Shown here: positions 41,022 to 49,955 of the stretch, one piece after another | How positions within the stretch are numbered: the first letter of the stretch is position 1 | How the letters are laid out: each line of letters begins with the position of its first letter | NCBI RefSeq assembly: GCF_002937115.1 | Contig: NZ_NHRY01000258.1 | Span: forward strand, 1-57,964 | From: Rhodopila globiformis | GTDB lineage: Bacteria; Pseudomonadota; Alphaproteobacteria; Acetobacterales; Acetobacteraceae | Direction: 5' to 3' | Length of the DNA stretch: 57,964 nucleotides | Notes under the pieces: model-generated | What the model was told of the DNA's origin: nothing | Databases searched by the model: none | What the model saw: the letters and a program-made list of their open reading frames with translations, nothing else | Made by a program: the position numbers and the translations under genes

Positions 41022-42797
41022 ATGCGAGGTCTCGGTCCCTTTCTGAAAGACGCCTGGCGTCTCACCCGCCCCTATTTCATGACGTCCGAGGAGAAGTGGT
41101 CCGCGCGCGGGCTGCTGGCGGTGATCATTGCCATGAACCTCACGATCGTCGGGGTCAGCGTGATCCTGAGCTACTGGCGGCGCGAGTTCTACAACGCCTT
41201 GCAGGTGAAGGACGCGGCCGCGTTCCTGCAACTGCTGTTCGTCTATCGCTCGACCCCCAGCGGCCTGATGCCGGGCTTCTGCGAACTGGCGGGCGTCTAC
41301 ATCATCCTGGCGGTGTACTCAGTCTACCTGAACCAGTTGCTGCAGATCCGCTGGCGCCGCTGGATGACGCGGGAGTTCCTGGCGGAATGGTTGGCTGACC
41401 GCGCCTATTACCACATCAGCCTGACCGTCGATCGCGCTGCCATCGGTACCGACAACCCCGACCAGCGTATCTCCGAGGACCTGCGCGACTTCACCGACAC
41501 CACCCTGTCGCTCAGCCTGGGCCTGCTGTCGAACATCGTCTCGCTGTTCAGCTTCGTCGTCATCCTGTGGACCCTGTCCGGCCCGGTCGAGCTGTTCGGT
41601 GTCCACATCCCGGGCTACATGGTCTGGGTCGCCCTTGCCTATGCCGTGGTCGGCACCTGGCTGACCCACCTCGTCGGCCGCCCGCTGGCGCTGCTGAGCT
41701 TCCGGCAGCAGCGGGTGGAGGCGGATTTCCGCTACGCCCTGGTGCGCGTGCGCGAGAACATGGAAGGCATCGCGCTGTACCGCGGCGAGCATGAGGAAAG
41801 CGTCACCCTGCGCGAGCGCTTCGGCGCGGTCGTCGCCAACTGGCGACAGATCATGACGCGGACCAAGCTGCTGAACTCGCTGACCAACGGCTATAACCAG
41901 GTCGCCATCGTCTTCCCGGTGGTGGTCGCGGCGCCGCGCTATTTCTCTGGCGCTCTGCAGCTGGGTGGCCTGATGCAGACCGTCGGCGCCTTCGGCTCGG
42001 TGCAGGGGTCGATGTCGTGGTTTGTCGACTCGTACGCGTCGCTGGCGCAGTGGCGCGCCATCATCGAACGTCTGGCGACATTCGACCGGGCTATTGTCAG
42101 GGCGCGGGCGGAGGCCACCGGCGGCTTCACTGTCACCCAGGCGCCGGCCGGCACGGTGCGCATCCGCGACGTCAGCATGAACCTGCCCGACGGCACCAAA
42201 CTGCTGGAGGGCGCGGACCTGACGCTGACCGCAGGCCACTCCATCGTCATCACCGGCCGTACCGGGACCGGCAAGTCGACGCTGTTCCGGGTGCTGGCCG
42301 GCATCTGGCCGTTCGGCAAGGGCCTGGTGCAGATCCCGCCCAACTCGTTCTTCCTGCCGCAACGGCCGTACATCCCATTGGGCACGCTGCGCCACGTGGT
42401 CACCTATCCCAACCCGGTCGAGGCCTTCAGCGCCGAACAGTTGGCCCAGGCCCTGACCGATGCCGGCCTGCCGCACCTGGTGGACCGGCTGGAGCATGAC
42501 GACAACTGGCCGGCCCGCCTGTCGGGCGGCGAGCAGCAGCGGGTCGCCCTCGCCCGCGCTCTGCTGGCGAAGCCGGACTGGATCTTCATGGACGAGGCCA
42601 CCGCCAGCCTGGACCCCGACGCCGAGGCGGAGCTCTATCGCGTACTGAAGCAGCGCCTGCCGAACGCGACGCTGATCTCCATTGCGCACCGCCCGTCGGT
42701 GGCCGCGTTCCACAAGGAGCGGCTGAACTTCCAGCGCGAGCGGGGCAAGCCGGGCGTGCTGGTGACGCAGACCGTGGAACCGGCTGTGGGGGACTGA
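41022..42797 (+). CDS. SbmA/BacA-type ABC transporter, fused permease and ATPase
   Basis: A 591-residue half transporter of the ABC_membrane_2 (SbmA/BacA/BclA/YddA) type with its own ATPase domain. The membrane part (residues 1-360) has about six segments and the family motif YYHISLTVDRAAIGTDNPDQRISED. The ATPase shows Walker A at 412-420 (GRTGTGKST), signature LSGGEQQR at 500-507, and Walker B WIFMDEA with Asp524 and Glu525. Fused transporters of this kind are known to import peptides (BclA of rhizobia, Rv1819c) and sometimes bleomycin or vitamin B12. The substrate here is inferred to be peptide because an oligopeptidase gene begins four bases after it. Confidence 0.9.
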   Translation: MRGLGPFLKDAWRLTRPYFMTSEEKWSARGLLAVIIAMNLTIVGVSVILSYWRREFYNALQVKDAAAFLQLLFVYRSTPSGLMPGFCELAGVYIILAVYSVYLNQLLQIRWRRWMTREFLAEWLADRAYYHISLTVDRAAIGTDNPDQRISEDLRDFTDTTLSLSLGLLSNIVSLFSFVVILWTLSGPVELFGVHIPGYMVWVALAYAVVGTWLTHLVGRPLALLSFRQQRVEADFRYALVRVRENMEGIALYRGEHEESVTLRERFGAVVANWRQIMTRTKLLNSLTNGYNQVAIVFPVVVAAPRYFSGALQLGGLMQTVGAFGSVQGSMSWFVDSYASLAQWRAIIERLATFDRAIVRARAEATGGFTVTQAPAGTVRIRDVSMNLPDGTKLLEGADLTLTAGHSIVITGRTGTGKSTLFRVLAGIWPFGKGLVQIPPNSFFLPQRPYIPLGTLRHVVTYPNPVEAFSAEQLAQALTDAGLPHLVDRLEHDDNWPARLSGGEQQRVALARALLAKPDWIFMDEATASLDPDAEAELYRVLKQRLPNATLISIAHRPSVAAFHKERLNFQRERGKPGVLVTQTVEPAVGD

Positions 42798-42801
42798 GGC
42801 A

Positions 42802-44478
42802 ATGGACGCGCTGCACTTTTCCGACATCAGCGAGCCGAAGCCGACGAAGGCGGGGCTGGCCGAGGCCTATGCCGGCATCAATGCCGCGCTCGACCGCGGC
42901 GACCGGACCGCCGCGCTGGCGGACTGGGACAGGCTGCGGCGCCACTACGACACCTGGTCGGCTTTGGTGCATCTGCGCTTCGCCCAGGACACCACGGACG
43001 CGACCGCCAAGGCGGATCGCGACTATGCCGACTCCCTGGCGCCCGAGGCGGCGGAGTTCGAGATCGCCCTGAAGCGCCGCCTGCTGGCTGATGCGGACCA
43101 GCCGGGGCTGGCGGCGATCGCCGGCGCGCATGCGCTGCGGCTGTGGGAGACGGATGTCACAACCTTCGATCCGGCGATCAAGCCGGACCTGGAGGAGGAG
43201 GCCCGTCTCGGCGCCCGCTACACTGAATTGCTGGCCTCGGCGGAGCTGCATTTCGCCGGCCAGACGCTGAACCTGGCCGGCATCGGGCCGCATCTGGAGG
43301 ATCCGGACCGGCAGACCCGCTACCAGGCCGAGACCGTGCGCTGGGGCTTCTTCGAGGCCAACGCCGCCGAACTGGACGACCTGTACGACCAGTTGGTGCG
43401 CCTGCGGCACGGGATGGCTCGCAAGCTGGGCCTGCCGACGTTCACGCCGCTCGGCTACCGCCTGCTGCGCCGGGTCGATTACGGTCCCGATGACGTCGCC
43501 CGCTACCGCGAGCAGGTCGTGCAGCACGTGGTGCCGCTCGTCGGCCGCCTGCTGGAGGCGCGGCGCGCGACCAACGGCTGGGACCGGCTGCGCTTCTGGG
43601 ACGAGGCACTGATCGACCCCGCCGGCAACCCGAAGCCCATCGGCGACCACGACGTGCTGGTTGAGCAGGCGCAGGCAATGTTCGACGGCATGGACCCGCG
43701 GCTGGCCGGATTCTACCGGATCATGCGGCAAGGCGATTTCATGGACCTGCGCAACCGTCCCGGCAAGGCCGGCGGCGGCTTCTGCACCTCGTTCCCGTCG
43801 GTGGGCGTGCCCTACATCTTCGCCAACTTCAACGGCACCAACGCCGACATCGGCGTGTTTACGCACGAAATGGGCCACGCCTTCCAGAACTGGGAAAGCC
43901 GCGAGCAACCCGGCGTCGATTATCTCTGGCCGACGATGGAGGCGGCGGAGATCCACTCCATGAGCCTGGAATTCCTCACCTTCCCCGGCATCGGCCGGTT
44001 GGTGGGCGAGGACGCGGCGGACCGGTTCCGGCGCATGCACCTGATTGGCGCGCTGAGCTTCCTGCCGTACGGAGTCTGCGTCGATCACTTCCAGCACGAG
44101 GTGTATGCCAACCCCGACGCCTCGCCGGCCGAGCGGCATGCGATGTGGCAGCGGCTGGAGAAGCTCTACATGCCGTGGTCGGACTACGGCGACATCGCGT
44201 TTCTGCGGAAGGGCGGGCGTTGGCAGGCGAAGCCGCATATCTACGGCTCGCCATTCTACTACATCGACTACACGCTGGCGCAGTGCTGCGCGATGCAGTT
44301 CTGGGTGAAATCACGGCACGACTACCCGGCGGCACTGGAAACCTACGTGAAGTTGTGCGGCCGCGGCGGGTCGGCGCCGTTCCAGGATCTTGTCCGCTCG
44401 GCCGGACTGGTTTCACCTTTCGCCGAGGGTGCCCTCGCCGATGTGGTGCGGGAGGCCGAGGCGGTACTGGGCCTGTAG
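42802..44478 (+). CDS. M3-family oligoendopeptidase
   Basis: A 558-residue zinc metallopeptidase of family M3, probably cytoplasmic since it lacks a signal peptide. The zinc motif is HEMGH at 355-359, and the third ligand is Glu383 in EAAEIHSMSLEF. The N-terminal helical half (residues 1-200) is the part that limits substrates to short peptides. PHIYGSPFYYIDYTLAQCCA near the end is the usual distal M3 motif. Oligoendopeptidase F-type enzymes cleave peptides of about 5-20 residues. Placed four bases after a peptide-type importer and 26 before an amidase, it probably digests the imported peptides. Codon use is like the neighbours. Confidence 0.92.
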   Translation: MDALHFSDISEPKPTKAGLAEAYAGINAALDRGDRTAALADWDRLRRHYDTWSALVHLRFAQDTTDATAKADRDYADSLAPEAAEFEIALKRRLLADADQPGLAAIAGAHALRLWETDVTTFDPAIKPDLEEEARLGARYTELLASAELHFAGQTLNLAGIGPHLEDPDRQTRYQAETVRWGFFEANAAELDDLYDQLVRLRHGMARKLGLPTFTPLGYRLLRRVDYGPDDVARYREQVVQHVVPLVGRLLEARRATNGWDRLRFWDEALIDPAGNPKPIGDHDVLVEQAQAMFDGMDPRLAGFYRIMRQGDFMDLRNRPGKAGGGFCTSFPSVGVPYIFANFNGTNADIGVFTHEMGHAFQNWESREQPGVDYLWPTMEAAEIHSMSLEFLTFPGIGRLVGEDAADRFRRMHLIGALSFLPYGVCVDHFQHEVYANPDASPAERHAMWQRLEKLYMPWSDYGDIAFLRKGGRWQAKPHIYGSPFYYIDYTLAQCCAMQFWVKSRHDYPAALETYVKLCGRGGSAPFQDLVRSAGLVSPFAEGALADVVREAEAVLGL

Positions 44479-44504
44479 CCGCCCCTACGGAAAGGACGGT
44501 TGCC

Positions 44505-45941
44505 ATGGACCCCACGTTTCTGCCTGCCACTGCCCTGTCCGACCTGGTTCGCCGCCGCAAGCTGGGCGCGCTGGAACTGCTGGACCATTACATCGCCCGG
44601 GTCGAGCGGCTGGACGGCCGCATCAACGCCGTCGTGGTGCGCGACTTCGAGCGCGCCCGGACCCGTGCCCGCGCGCTGGACTCGCAGGCGGACAAGTCGG
44701 CGCCGCTGTTCGGCGTGCCGATGACGGTGAAGGAGAGCTTCGACGTCGCCGGCCTGCCCTCGACCCGCGGCCATGAGGAGCTGAAATCCCGGCTGGCTGG
44801 CATGTCCACCATTGCGGTGCGGCGGCTGGAGGCGGCGGGCGCGGTGATAGTCGGCAAGACCAACGTGCCGGTCGATCTGGCCGACTGGCAGAGCTACAAC
44901 CCGGTGTACGGCACGACGTCGAACCCGTGGAATGTGGACCACACGCCAGGCGGTTCCTCCGGCGGTTCGGCTGCGGCGCTGGCCGCCGGGCTGACCGCGC
45001 TGGAGATTGGCAGTGACATCGGCGGCTCGATCCGCGTGCCGGCGCATTTCTGCGGCGTGTTCGGACACAAGCCGACCCACGCCCTGGTGCCGAACTATGG
45101 CGATCCGGCGCTGAGTTCCGCCGCCGGCACCGATATCGCCGTGTCCGGCCCGATGGCACGCTCGGCGTCGGACCTGGCGGTGGCGCTGGATGTGCTGGCC
45201 GGCCCCGATCCGGACGAGAGCGGGCTGACGCTGACCCTGCCGGCACCGCGCTTCACCGGGCTGAAGGACCTGCGCGTGGCGGTCTGGGCGGAGCAACCCG
45301 GCCAGGCGACGGACGCCGAGACGGTGGTGGCGCTGCATGCCCTGGCCGACGGGCTGGAGCGGGAAGGGGTGACCATCAGTCGCACGGCGCGTCCGCCATT
45401 CGATCCCACCGAAGCCTACAACCTGTATCTGCGCCTGCTGGATGCGGCCTGGAGCATCCGGGTCCCGGACGACGTCATCGCGAAGCGGCGCAAGCTTTGC
45501 GCGACCCTGCCGGATTCCGCCAACAGCGCCGATGACATCATGCTGCGGACCGTCGGCATCGAGCATCGCGCCTGGCTCGCGCTGAACGAGCGGCGCTGCC
45601 AGTGGCGCCGGGCCTGGACGGCGTTCTTCAGGGACTGGGATGTGCTGCTGTGCCCGGCGCTGGGCTGCGCGGCGCTGCCGCACCGGCAGGACGGCAACAC
45701 CTGGGAGCGGCGGATCACCATCGAGGGGCAGGAGATCGCTTACAACGACCTGCTGTTCTGGCCGGGGCTGACCGCCGGCTACCATCTGCCGGGGACGGTC
45801 GCGCCGATGGGGTTCACCAAGGCGGGCCTGCCGCTGGGGGTGCAGATCGCCGGGCCGATCCATGGCGACCGGACGACGATTGCGGTGGCGGCGCTGCTGG
45901 AACAGGCGTGGATGGGGTTCAGGCCGCCGCCAGGCTGGTGA
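44505..45941 (+). CDS. amidase (amidase-signature family)
   Basis: A 478-residue amidase-signature enzyme with a Ser-cisSer-Lys triad. The Lys is residue 76 (PMTVKES), the cis-Ser lies in GGSSGGSAAA (151-152), and the nucleophile is Ser175 in IGSDIGGSIRVPA. Amidase-signature enzymes hydrolyse carboxamides, from glutamine in GatA to small amides. GatA itself is unlikely because gatB/gatC are absent and the C-terminus differs. The start at 44505 has AAAGGA upstream and follows the peptidase by 26 bases. It probably finishes the peptide/amide degradation unit, releasing ammonia. Confidence 0.9.
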   Translation: MDPTFLPATALSDLVRRRKLGALELLDHYIARVERLDGRINAVVVRDFERARTRARALDSQADKSAPLFGVPMTVKESFDVAGLPSTRGHEELKSRLAGMSTIAVRRLEAAGAVIVGKTNVPVDLADWQSYNPVYGTTSNPWNVDHTPGGSSGGSAAALAAGLTALEIGSDIGGSIRVPAHFCGVFGHKPTHALVPNYGDPALSSAAGTDIAVSGPMARSASDLAVALDVLAGPDPDESGLTLTLPAPRFTGLKDLRVAVWAEQPGQATDAETVVALHALADGLEREGVTISRTARPPFDPTEAYNLYLRLLDAAWSIRVPDDVIAKRRKLCATLPDSANSADDIMLRTVGIEHRAWLALNERRCQWRRAWTAFFRDWDVLLCPALGCAALPHRQDGNTWERRITIEGQEIAYNDLLFWPGLTAGYHLPGTVAPMGFTKAGLPLGVQIAGPIHGDRTTIAVAALLEQAWMGFRPPPGW

Positions 45942-46087
45942 AGCATTCTGTCGTGGTGTGCCGCTGTTTGGTGACCTTCACATGTGTCGACAGGGAAATA
46001 CCGGCGGCGGGTAGCCCGAACCATCATTTCAACGGCTGACACGCCGATCGGCGCCGTAACCTGGATCACAGTGTGTATGTGTGCCGC

Positions 46088-46136
46088 ACTTTATCATTGT
46101 AGCATTGCCTGTGATATGACATTATATGTGATGTGA
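46088..46136 (+). promoter_or_regulatory. AT-rich promoter/operator region of the toxin-antitoxin pair
   Basis: A patch markedly more AT-rich than its surroundings directly precedes the toxin start. GTGATATGA (46111-46119) and GTGATGTGA (46128-46136) are near-identical direct repeats 17 bases apart, a plausible operator for the RHH antitoxin. No convincing ribosome site precedes the GTG, so a leaderless or very short-leader mRNA is possible. Confidence 0.3.
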
Positions 46137-46555
46137 GATGCGTGCTTGATACCAATGTCGTCGTTGCCGCCATGCACAGTCCGGCCGGAGCTTCCGCCGA
46201 GCTGCTGCGTATGACTCGCCGCGGCGAGATCACGCCTCTGGCCAATGTCGCACTTGCCCTGGAGTATGAAGCGACCTGTCAAATGGCCGAGCACATTCTG
46301 GCAGCCGGTATCGACCGCCATGATGCCAATGTCTTCATCGACGCTGTGCTGGCGATGGTTGAACCGGTCGAGACGCATTTCTTGTGGCGGCCGCAACTTC
46401 GCGACCCGGGCGACGAGCTTGTTCTCGAAGCCGCGGTCAATGGCCGGGCTACCGCGATCGTTACATTCAACCAGCGAGACTTCGGCGAAGTCCCTGCTCG
46501 ATTTGGTATTGAGGTGCTGGCGCCCGCTGAAGCAATGCGAAGGATAAAGCTATGA
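46133..46555 (+). CDS. PIN-domain toxin of a type II toxin-antitoxin system
   Basis: A 140-residue PIN-domain protein, a predicted magnesium-dependent RNase of the VapC-like 'putative toxin component' kind. It begins MRCVLDTNVVVAAM at a GTG codon, with Asp6 the first metal ligand. Others are expected in LRDPGDELVLEAA and in TFNQRDF. The antitoxin gene overlaps its end as ATGA, so the order is toxin first, the reverse of most VapBC pairs. Its upstream region is AT-rich with direct repeats. Confidence 0.88.
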   Translation: MRCVLDTNVVVAAMHSPAGASAELLRMTRRGEITPLANVALALEYEATCQMAEHILAAGIDRHDANVFIDAVLAMVEPVETHFLWRPQLRDPGDELVLEAAVNGRATAIVTFNQRDFGEVPARFGIEVLAPAEAMRRIKL

Positions 46556-46800
46556 AAAACTCAAGCACCTATCCATTGCGCCTGCCACGTTCGGTCAAGG
46601 CCGAGGTTGAAAGGCGCGCGAAGGCCGACGGGATCAGTGTCAATCAGTTCGTGGCCACGGCGGTTGCCGAAAAGCTGGCGGCCATGGATACGGCACGCTT
46701 CTTCGCCGAGCGCCGGGAGCGTGCCGACATGGCGGCGTTCGATCGGCTGATGGAGCGCAGGGGCGGCGAACCGCCACGGCCTGGCGACACGATCTGCTGA
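46552..46800 (+). CDS. ribbon-helix-helix-type antitoxin
   Basis: An 82-residue partner of the PIN toxin. Residues 1-45 look like a ribbon-helix-helix DNA-binding domain: YPLRLPRSVKAEVERRAKAD is the strand plus first helix, and ISVNQFVATAVAEKLAAM the second helix. The C-terminal acidic and basic half (ARFFAERRERADMAAFDRLM) would wrap the toxin. It overlaps the toxin gene by four bases, giving coupled translation, and probably represses the pair through the upstream repeats. Confidence 0.82.
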   Translation: MKNSSTYPLRLPRSVKAEVERRAKADGISVNQFVATAVAEKLAAMDTARFFAERRERADMAAFDRLMERRGGEPPRPGDTIC

Positions 46801-46859
46801 CGCACGTTCCGCTGGCGCACCTGCAACTGCGCTGGTTTCGGCGTGGCTGCGTGAAGCAA

Positions 46860-47013
46860 TACGACAAAGGTTCTGTTGAAGCGGTCGGATGTCGGCCTGG
46901 ATCGCCGCCAGCCTCCGCCACGCCGGCAGCCCCGATCCGGGTTGTGTCAGCCAGCGCCGTGCGGTGGCGAGGTCATCGCGCGCCGGAGGGGCGTGGATCA
47001 GCCGGCGCGACAC
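46860..47013 (-). pseudogene. ParE/RelE-type toxin remnant
   Basis: From a GTG at 47013 the minus strand reads SRRLIHAPPARDDLATARRW, then LTQPGSGLPAWRRLAAIQAD. This is the N-terminal half of a ParE-like plasmid-stabilisation toxin, whose W-x-x-QPGSG motif is typical. The expected C-terminal half (HPGVREL and RVFGPGQ regions) is missing, and the frame continues as meaningless sequence into the antitoxin gene of the PIN pair. It follows the decayed antitoxin in the proper order. Confidence 0.55.
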
Positions 47014-47022
47014 GCCACCCGA

Positions 47023-47225
47023 TCAACGATGGCGCGTGGGCGGCGGCGGCAGTTCGTGATCGGTGCCAATGCTGTCGATCCACGCATCGATGTCGTCAGC
47101 ATCGACATAAAGTCCGGCAGCGATCGAAGCCCGCGCCTTGGTGATGCCTCGGCTTCCCCGGCAAGGCGCGATTGCCGCTCGGCCTCGGTCTCGACGTGTT
47201 CGGGAAGAGGGGCAGGCTCGGTCAT
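47023..47225 (-). pseudogene. ParD/CopG-type antitoxin remnant with a frameshift
   Basis: The minus strand opens at an ATG (47225) with MTEPAPLPEHVETEAERQSR and LAGEAEA. A one-base loss near residue 26 then puts the rest in another frame: ITKARASIAAGLYVDADDID, then AWIDSIGTDHELPPPPTRHR and a stop at 47023. Both pieces fit one antitoxin of about 67 residues. The stop lies ten bases before the start of the toxin remnant. A sequencing error at the frameshift is the alternative explanation. Confidence 0.6.
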
Positions 47226-47322
47226 AGGCCGACTATAGGCCCTCACTGGCCGGGCGCGGAAAGGGCGACGACAGGCTGGCCGAACGGGGTCCCGTCGGCC
47301 TGATCGCCCGCTCCGCTGCCGC
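47226..47322. other. short gap before cysK
   Basis: No gene. It holds the upstream region of the decayed antitoxin and the 3' flank of cysK. Confidence 0.4.
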
Positions 47323-48300
47323 CTACAGCCCCTCAAACAGCACCGTCGAGATATACCGCTCGGCAAACGACGGGATGATCACGACGATCCGCTTGCCGGC
47401 GTAGTCCGGCCGCTTCCCCACCTGCAGCGCCGCGGTCAGTGCCGCACCGGCGGAGATACCGGCCGGGATACCCTCGGTCCGCGCCAACCGGCGCGAGGCC
47501 GCCAGGGTTTCCTCGTTGCCGACCTGGATGATCTCGTCGATTTCCTCGGTGTCCAGCACCTCCGGGATGAAGCCGGCACCGATGCCCTGGATCGGGTGAG
47601 GCCCCGGCTTGCCGCCGGACAGCACCGCACTGGCGGTCGGCTCCACCGCGATCATCTTCAGCCCCAGCCGCCGCGGCTTCAGCGCCTTGGCCACGCCGGT
47701 CAGCGTGCCGCCGGTGCCGATGCCGGAGATGACGGCATCCACCTCGCCCCTGGTGTCGTACCAGATTTCCTCGGCGGTGGTCTTCGCGTGGATCTCCGGG
47801 TTGGCCGGGCTGCCGAACTGGTTGGCCATGACCGCGCCGGGCGTGTCCGCCAGGATCTCCTTCGCCCGCGCCACGGCGCCGTTCATGCCCTTGTCGCGCG
47901 GCGTCAGCTCCAGGTCGGCGCCGAGATAGGCGAGGATCTTGCGCCGCTCGAGCGACACCGACTCCGGCATGGTCAGGATCAGCCGGTAGCCGCGCGCCGC
48001 CGCCACGAATGCCAGGCCGATGCCGGTGTTGCCGGAAGTCGGCTCGACGATCGTGCCGCCGGGCTTTAGTTGGCCGGATTCCTCCAGCGCCAGGATCATG
48101 TTGACGCCGATGCGGTCCTTCACGCTGCTCAGCGGGTTGAAGAACTCCAGCTTCAGCACGACGTCGGCGGTGATGCCCTCCTCGGCCAGGATCTTCGGAA
48201 TGCGCACCAGCGGCGTGTTGCCGATGGTTTCGGCAATGCTGTCATAAATCCGACCGCGCAATGGGCGATCGAAGACGAGGGGCTTGTGTTCAGTTGCCAT
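47323..48300 (-). CDS. cysK: cysteine synthase A (O-acetylserine sulfhydrylase)
   Basis: A 325-residue PLP enzyme that forms L-cysteine from O-acetylserine and sulfide. The PLP lysine is in FFNPLSSVKDRIG, and the substrate-binding loop is PTSGNTGIGLAF. The PLP phosphate site is GIGTGGTLTG, and GISAGAAL holds the Ser that binds the pyridine nitrogen. The start MATEHKP has AAAGGT upstream; the 84 open codons before it are not typical. The N-terminal extension before RIYDSIAETIGNTPLVRI is somewhat long. The closest alternative, cystathionine beta-synthase-like, lacks support because no CBS domain follows. Confidence 0.95.
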   Translation of the reverse strand: MATEHKPLVFDRPLRGRIYDSIAETIGNTPLVRIPKILAEEGITADVVLKLEFFNPLSSVKDRIGVNMILALEESGQLKPGGTIVEPTSGNTGIGLAFVAAARGYRLILTMPESVSLERRKILAYLGADLELTPRDKGMNGAVARAKEILADTPGAVMANQFGSPANPEIHAKTTAEEIWYDTRGEVDAVISGIGTGGTLTGVAKALKPRRLGLKMIAVEPTASAVLSGGKPGPHPIQGIGAGFIPEVLDTEEIDEIIQVGNEETLAASRRLARTEGIPAGISAGAALTAALQVGKRPDYAGKRIVVIIPSFAERYISTVLFEGL

Positions 48301-48686
48301 GGCGATGACCTTTTCGTGGCAGGAGCATCCCGCTCCGCGGCGTGTATCGGCGTATAGAAGGCAAAATTTTTCTCGTCTGGCAAGACACACGGGTTTGTGG
48401 GGAAATCTTTTTCCAAGGTGGCCCGATCCTGGAATTTTCATTGCATATGCAGGGAATGCGCAGCATCCCTCTGCTTGTCCCGCCCTGGCACGGCCAACGG
48501 GATGCGCATCAACCCACGCGACGTGATGGGCTTCCCGGCTGCCGAACCACAACCTAATTGGAACGTCATGACCACTTTAACCGCCAGTGGCGCCGCCTGT
48601 CGCATCTTCCCTGTCAACCGGATCGTGATGCCCGGCGATTGGCGCCGAAGCGTCCCCCGTCCCGCCACCGCGAGGGCCTGACCGCA
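48301..48686. other. divergent intergenic region between cysK and the MFS gene
   Basis: No gene. An AT-richer part at 48360-48440 probably contains promoters for both genes. A small palindrome GGGAATGCGCAGCATCCC (48453-48470) is present. No known riboswitch was recognised. Confidence 0.4.
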
Positions 48687-49955
48687 ATGCCGCAGCGGCA
48701 GCCGGCGATCGGGTTCGTCCTGATCAGCCTGGTCATCGACGCCCTGAGCTTTGGCCTCGTGGTGCCGATCGTGCCTTCGCTGGTGCTGGAACTGTCGGGG
48801 CAGGGCGCGTCCGGCGCCGCGCTCTGGGTCGGCCTGATGCTGGCGGGCTTCGCCATCATGCAGTTCGCCTGCGCCCCGATCCTGGGGGGACTCAGCGACC
48901 GGTTCGGCCGTCGCCCAGTCCTGTTGCTGTCGCTGGCCGGGGTCGGCATCAATTACCTGCTGCTGGCATGGGCGCCATCGCTGGCCTGGCTGTTCCTCGG
49001 GCGACTGATCGCCGGCGCCACGGCCGCGAGTGCCGCCACCGCCTCGGCCTACATTGCCGACGTAACGCCGCCGCAGCAGCGCGCCGGCCGGTTCGGGCTG
49101 ATCGGCGCCATGTTCGGCATCGGCTTCATCCTCGGCCCGGCGCTGGGCGGCGTGCTGGGCGCATATGGCCTGCGGCTGCCGTTCATCGTCTCGGCGGTGC
49201 TGGCCGGCTGCAATGTCCTCTACGGCTTGTTCGTGCTGCCGGAGAGCCTGCCGCCGGAGCGTCGGCGGGCCTTCGACTGGCGGCGGGCCAATCCGCTTGG
49301 CTCCCTGCGCGTGGTGATGGGCAGCCGCGACCTGGCCCGCCTGACCATCGCCTGGGGCTGCACCTGGTTCGCAATGGGTGCGCTGCAGACCACCTTCGTG
49401 CTGGCCAACCAGGTCCGCTTCGGCTGGGACACGCAGGACAATGGCCTGGCGCTGGCACTCGCCGGCGTGGGATCCGCGGTGATGCAGGGGCTGGTGGTGC
49501 GCCGCCTGATTCCCGTCCTGGGCGAGCGCCGGGCCGCCCTGATCGGCACCTCGCTGACGACTTGCGCTTATCTGCTGATCGCGCTCGCGCCCGTCGGCTG
49601 GGTCGTGCTGCTGGGCATCGTCGTGCAGGCCGGCGGCTCGATCACCAATCCGGCCGTGCAGGGCCTGGTTTCCGCCTCGGTCCCGGCCGATCGGCAGGGA
49701 GAGACGCAGGGGGCGCTGTCGTCGATACAGGGGCTGATGGCGATCGTCTCGCCGCTGGTGGCCAGCACGGTGTTCGCGCATTTCACCGGCTCGTCGGCGC
49801 TGATCATGCTTCCGGGCGCGCCGTTCGTGGTGTCGGCCCTGGCCTATTGCCTCGCCTTCTGGACGGTGACAGGCATCCGGCCGCCGGCGGCACTGGCGCG
49901 CCCGGGGAGCGGCACTGCACTGCTGCCTGGTGCCAAGGGGGCAGGCGGAGACTGA
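48687..49955 (+). CDS. MFS transporter, TetA/multidrug-efflux-like (DHA1 type)
   Basis: A 422-residue, 12-segment drug:proton antiporter-type protein. LGGLSDRFGRRPVLLLSLAG is motif A between segments 2 and 3, FLGRLIAGATAAS is motif B, and GPALGGVLG motif C, as expected in the TetA/Bcr-type DHA1 group. The similarity to tetracycline efflux pumps is general and does not show resistance: no TetR regulator lies nearby, and relatives export many compounds. The ATG at 48687 follows GAGGG; an open stretch of 43 codons upstream is rejected. Confidence 0.88.
   Translation: MPQRQPAIGFVLISLVIDALSFGLVVPIVPSLVLELSGQGASGAALWVGLMLAGFAIMQFACAPILGGLSDRFGRRPVLLLSLAGVGINYLLLAWAPSLAWLFLGRLIAGATAASAATASAYIADVTPPQQRAGRFGLIGAMFGIGFILGPALGGVLGAYGLRLPFIVSAVLAGCNVLYGLFVLPESLPPERRRAFDWRRANPLGSLRVVMGSRDLARLTIAWGCTWFAMGALQTTFVLANQVRFGWDTQDNGLALALAGVGSAVMQGLVVRRLIPVLGERRAALIGTSLTTCAYLLIALAPVGWVVLLGIVVQAGGSITNPAVQGLVSASVPADRQGETQGALSSIQGLMAIVSPLVASTVFAHFTGSSALIMLPGAPFVVSALAYCLAFWTVTGIRPPAALARPGSGTALLPGAKGAGGD

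Noticed and set aside
48687-49955. Tetracycline-resistance gene
   Set aside because: It has the general DHA1/TetA motifs, but there is no TetR partner and the family exports many compounds; only an efflux-like MFS call is justified.
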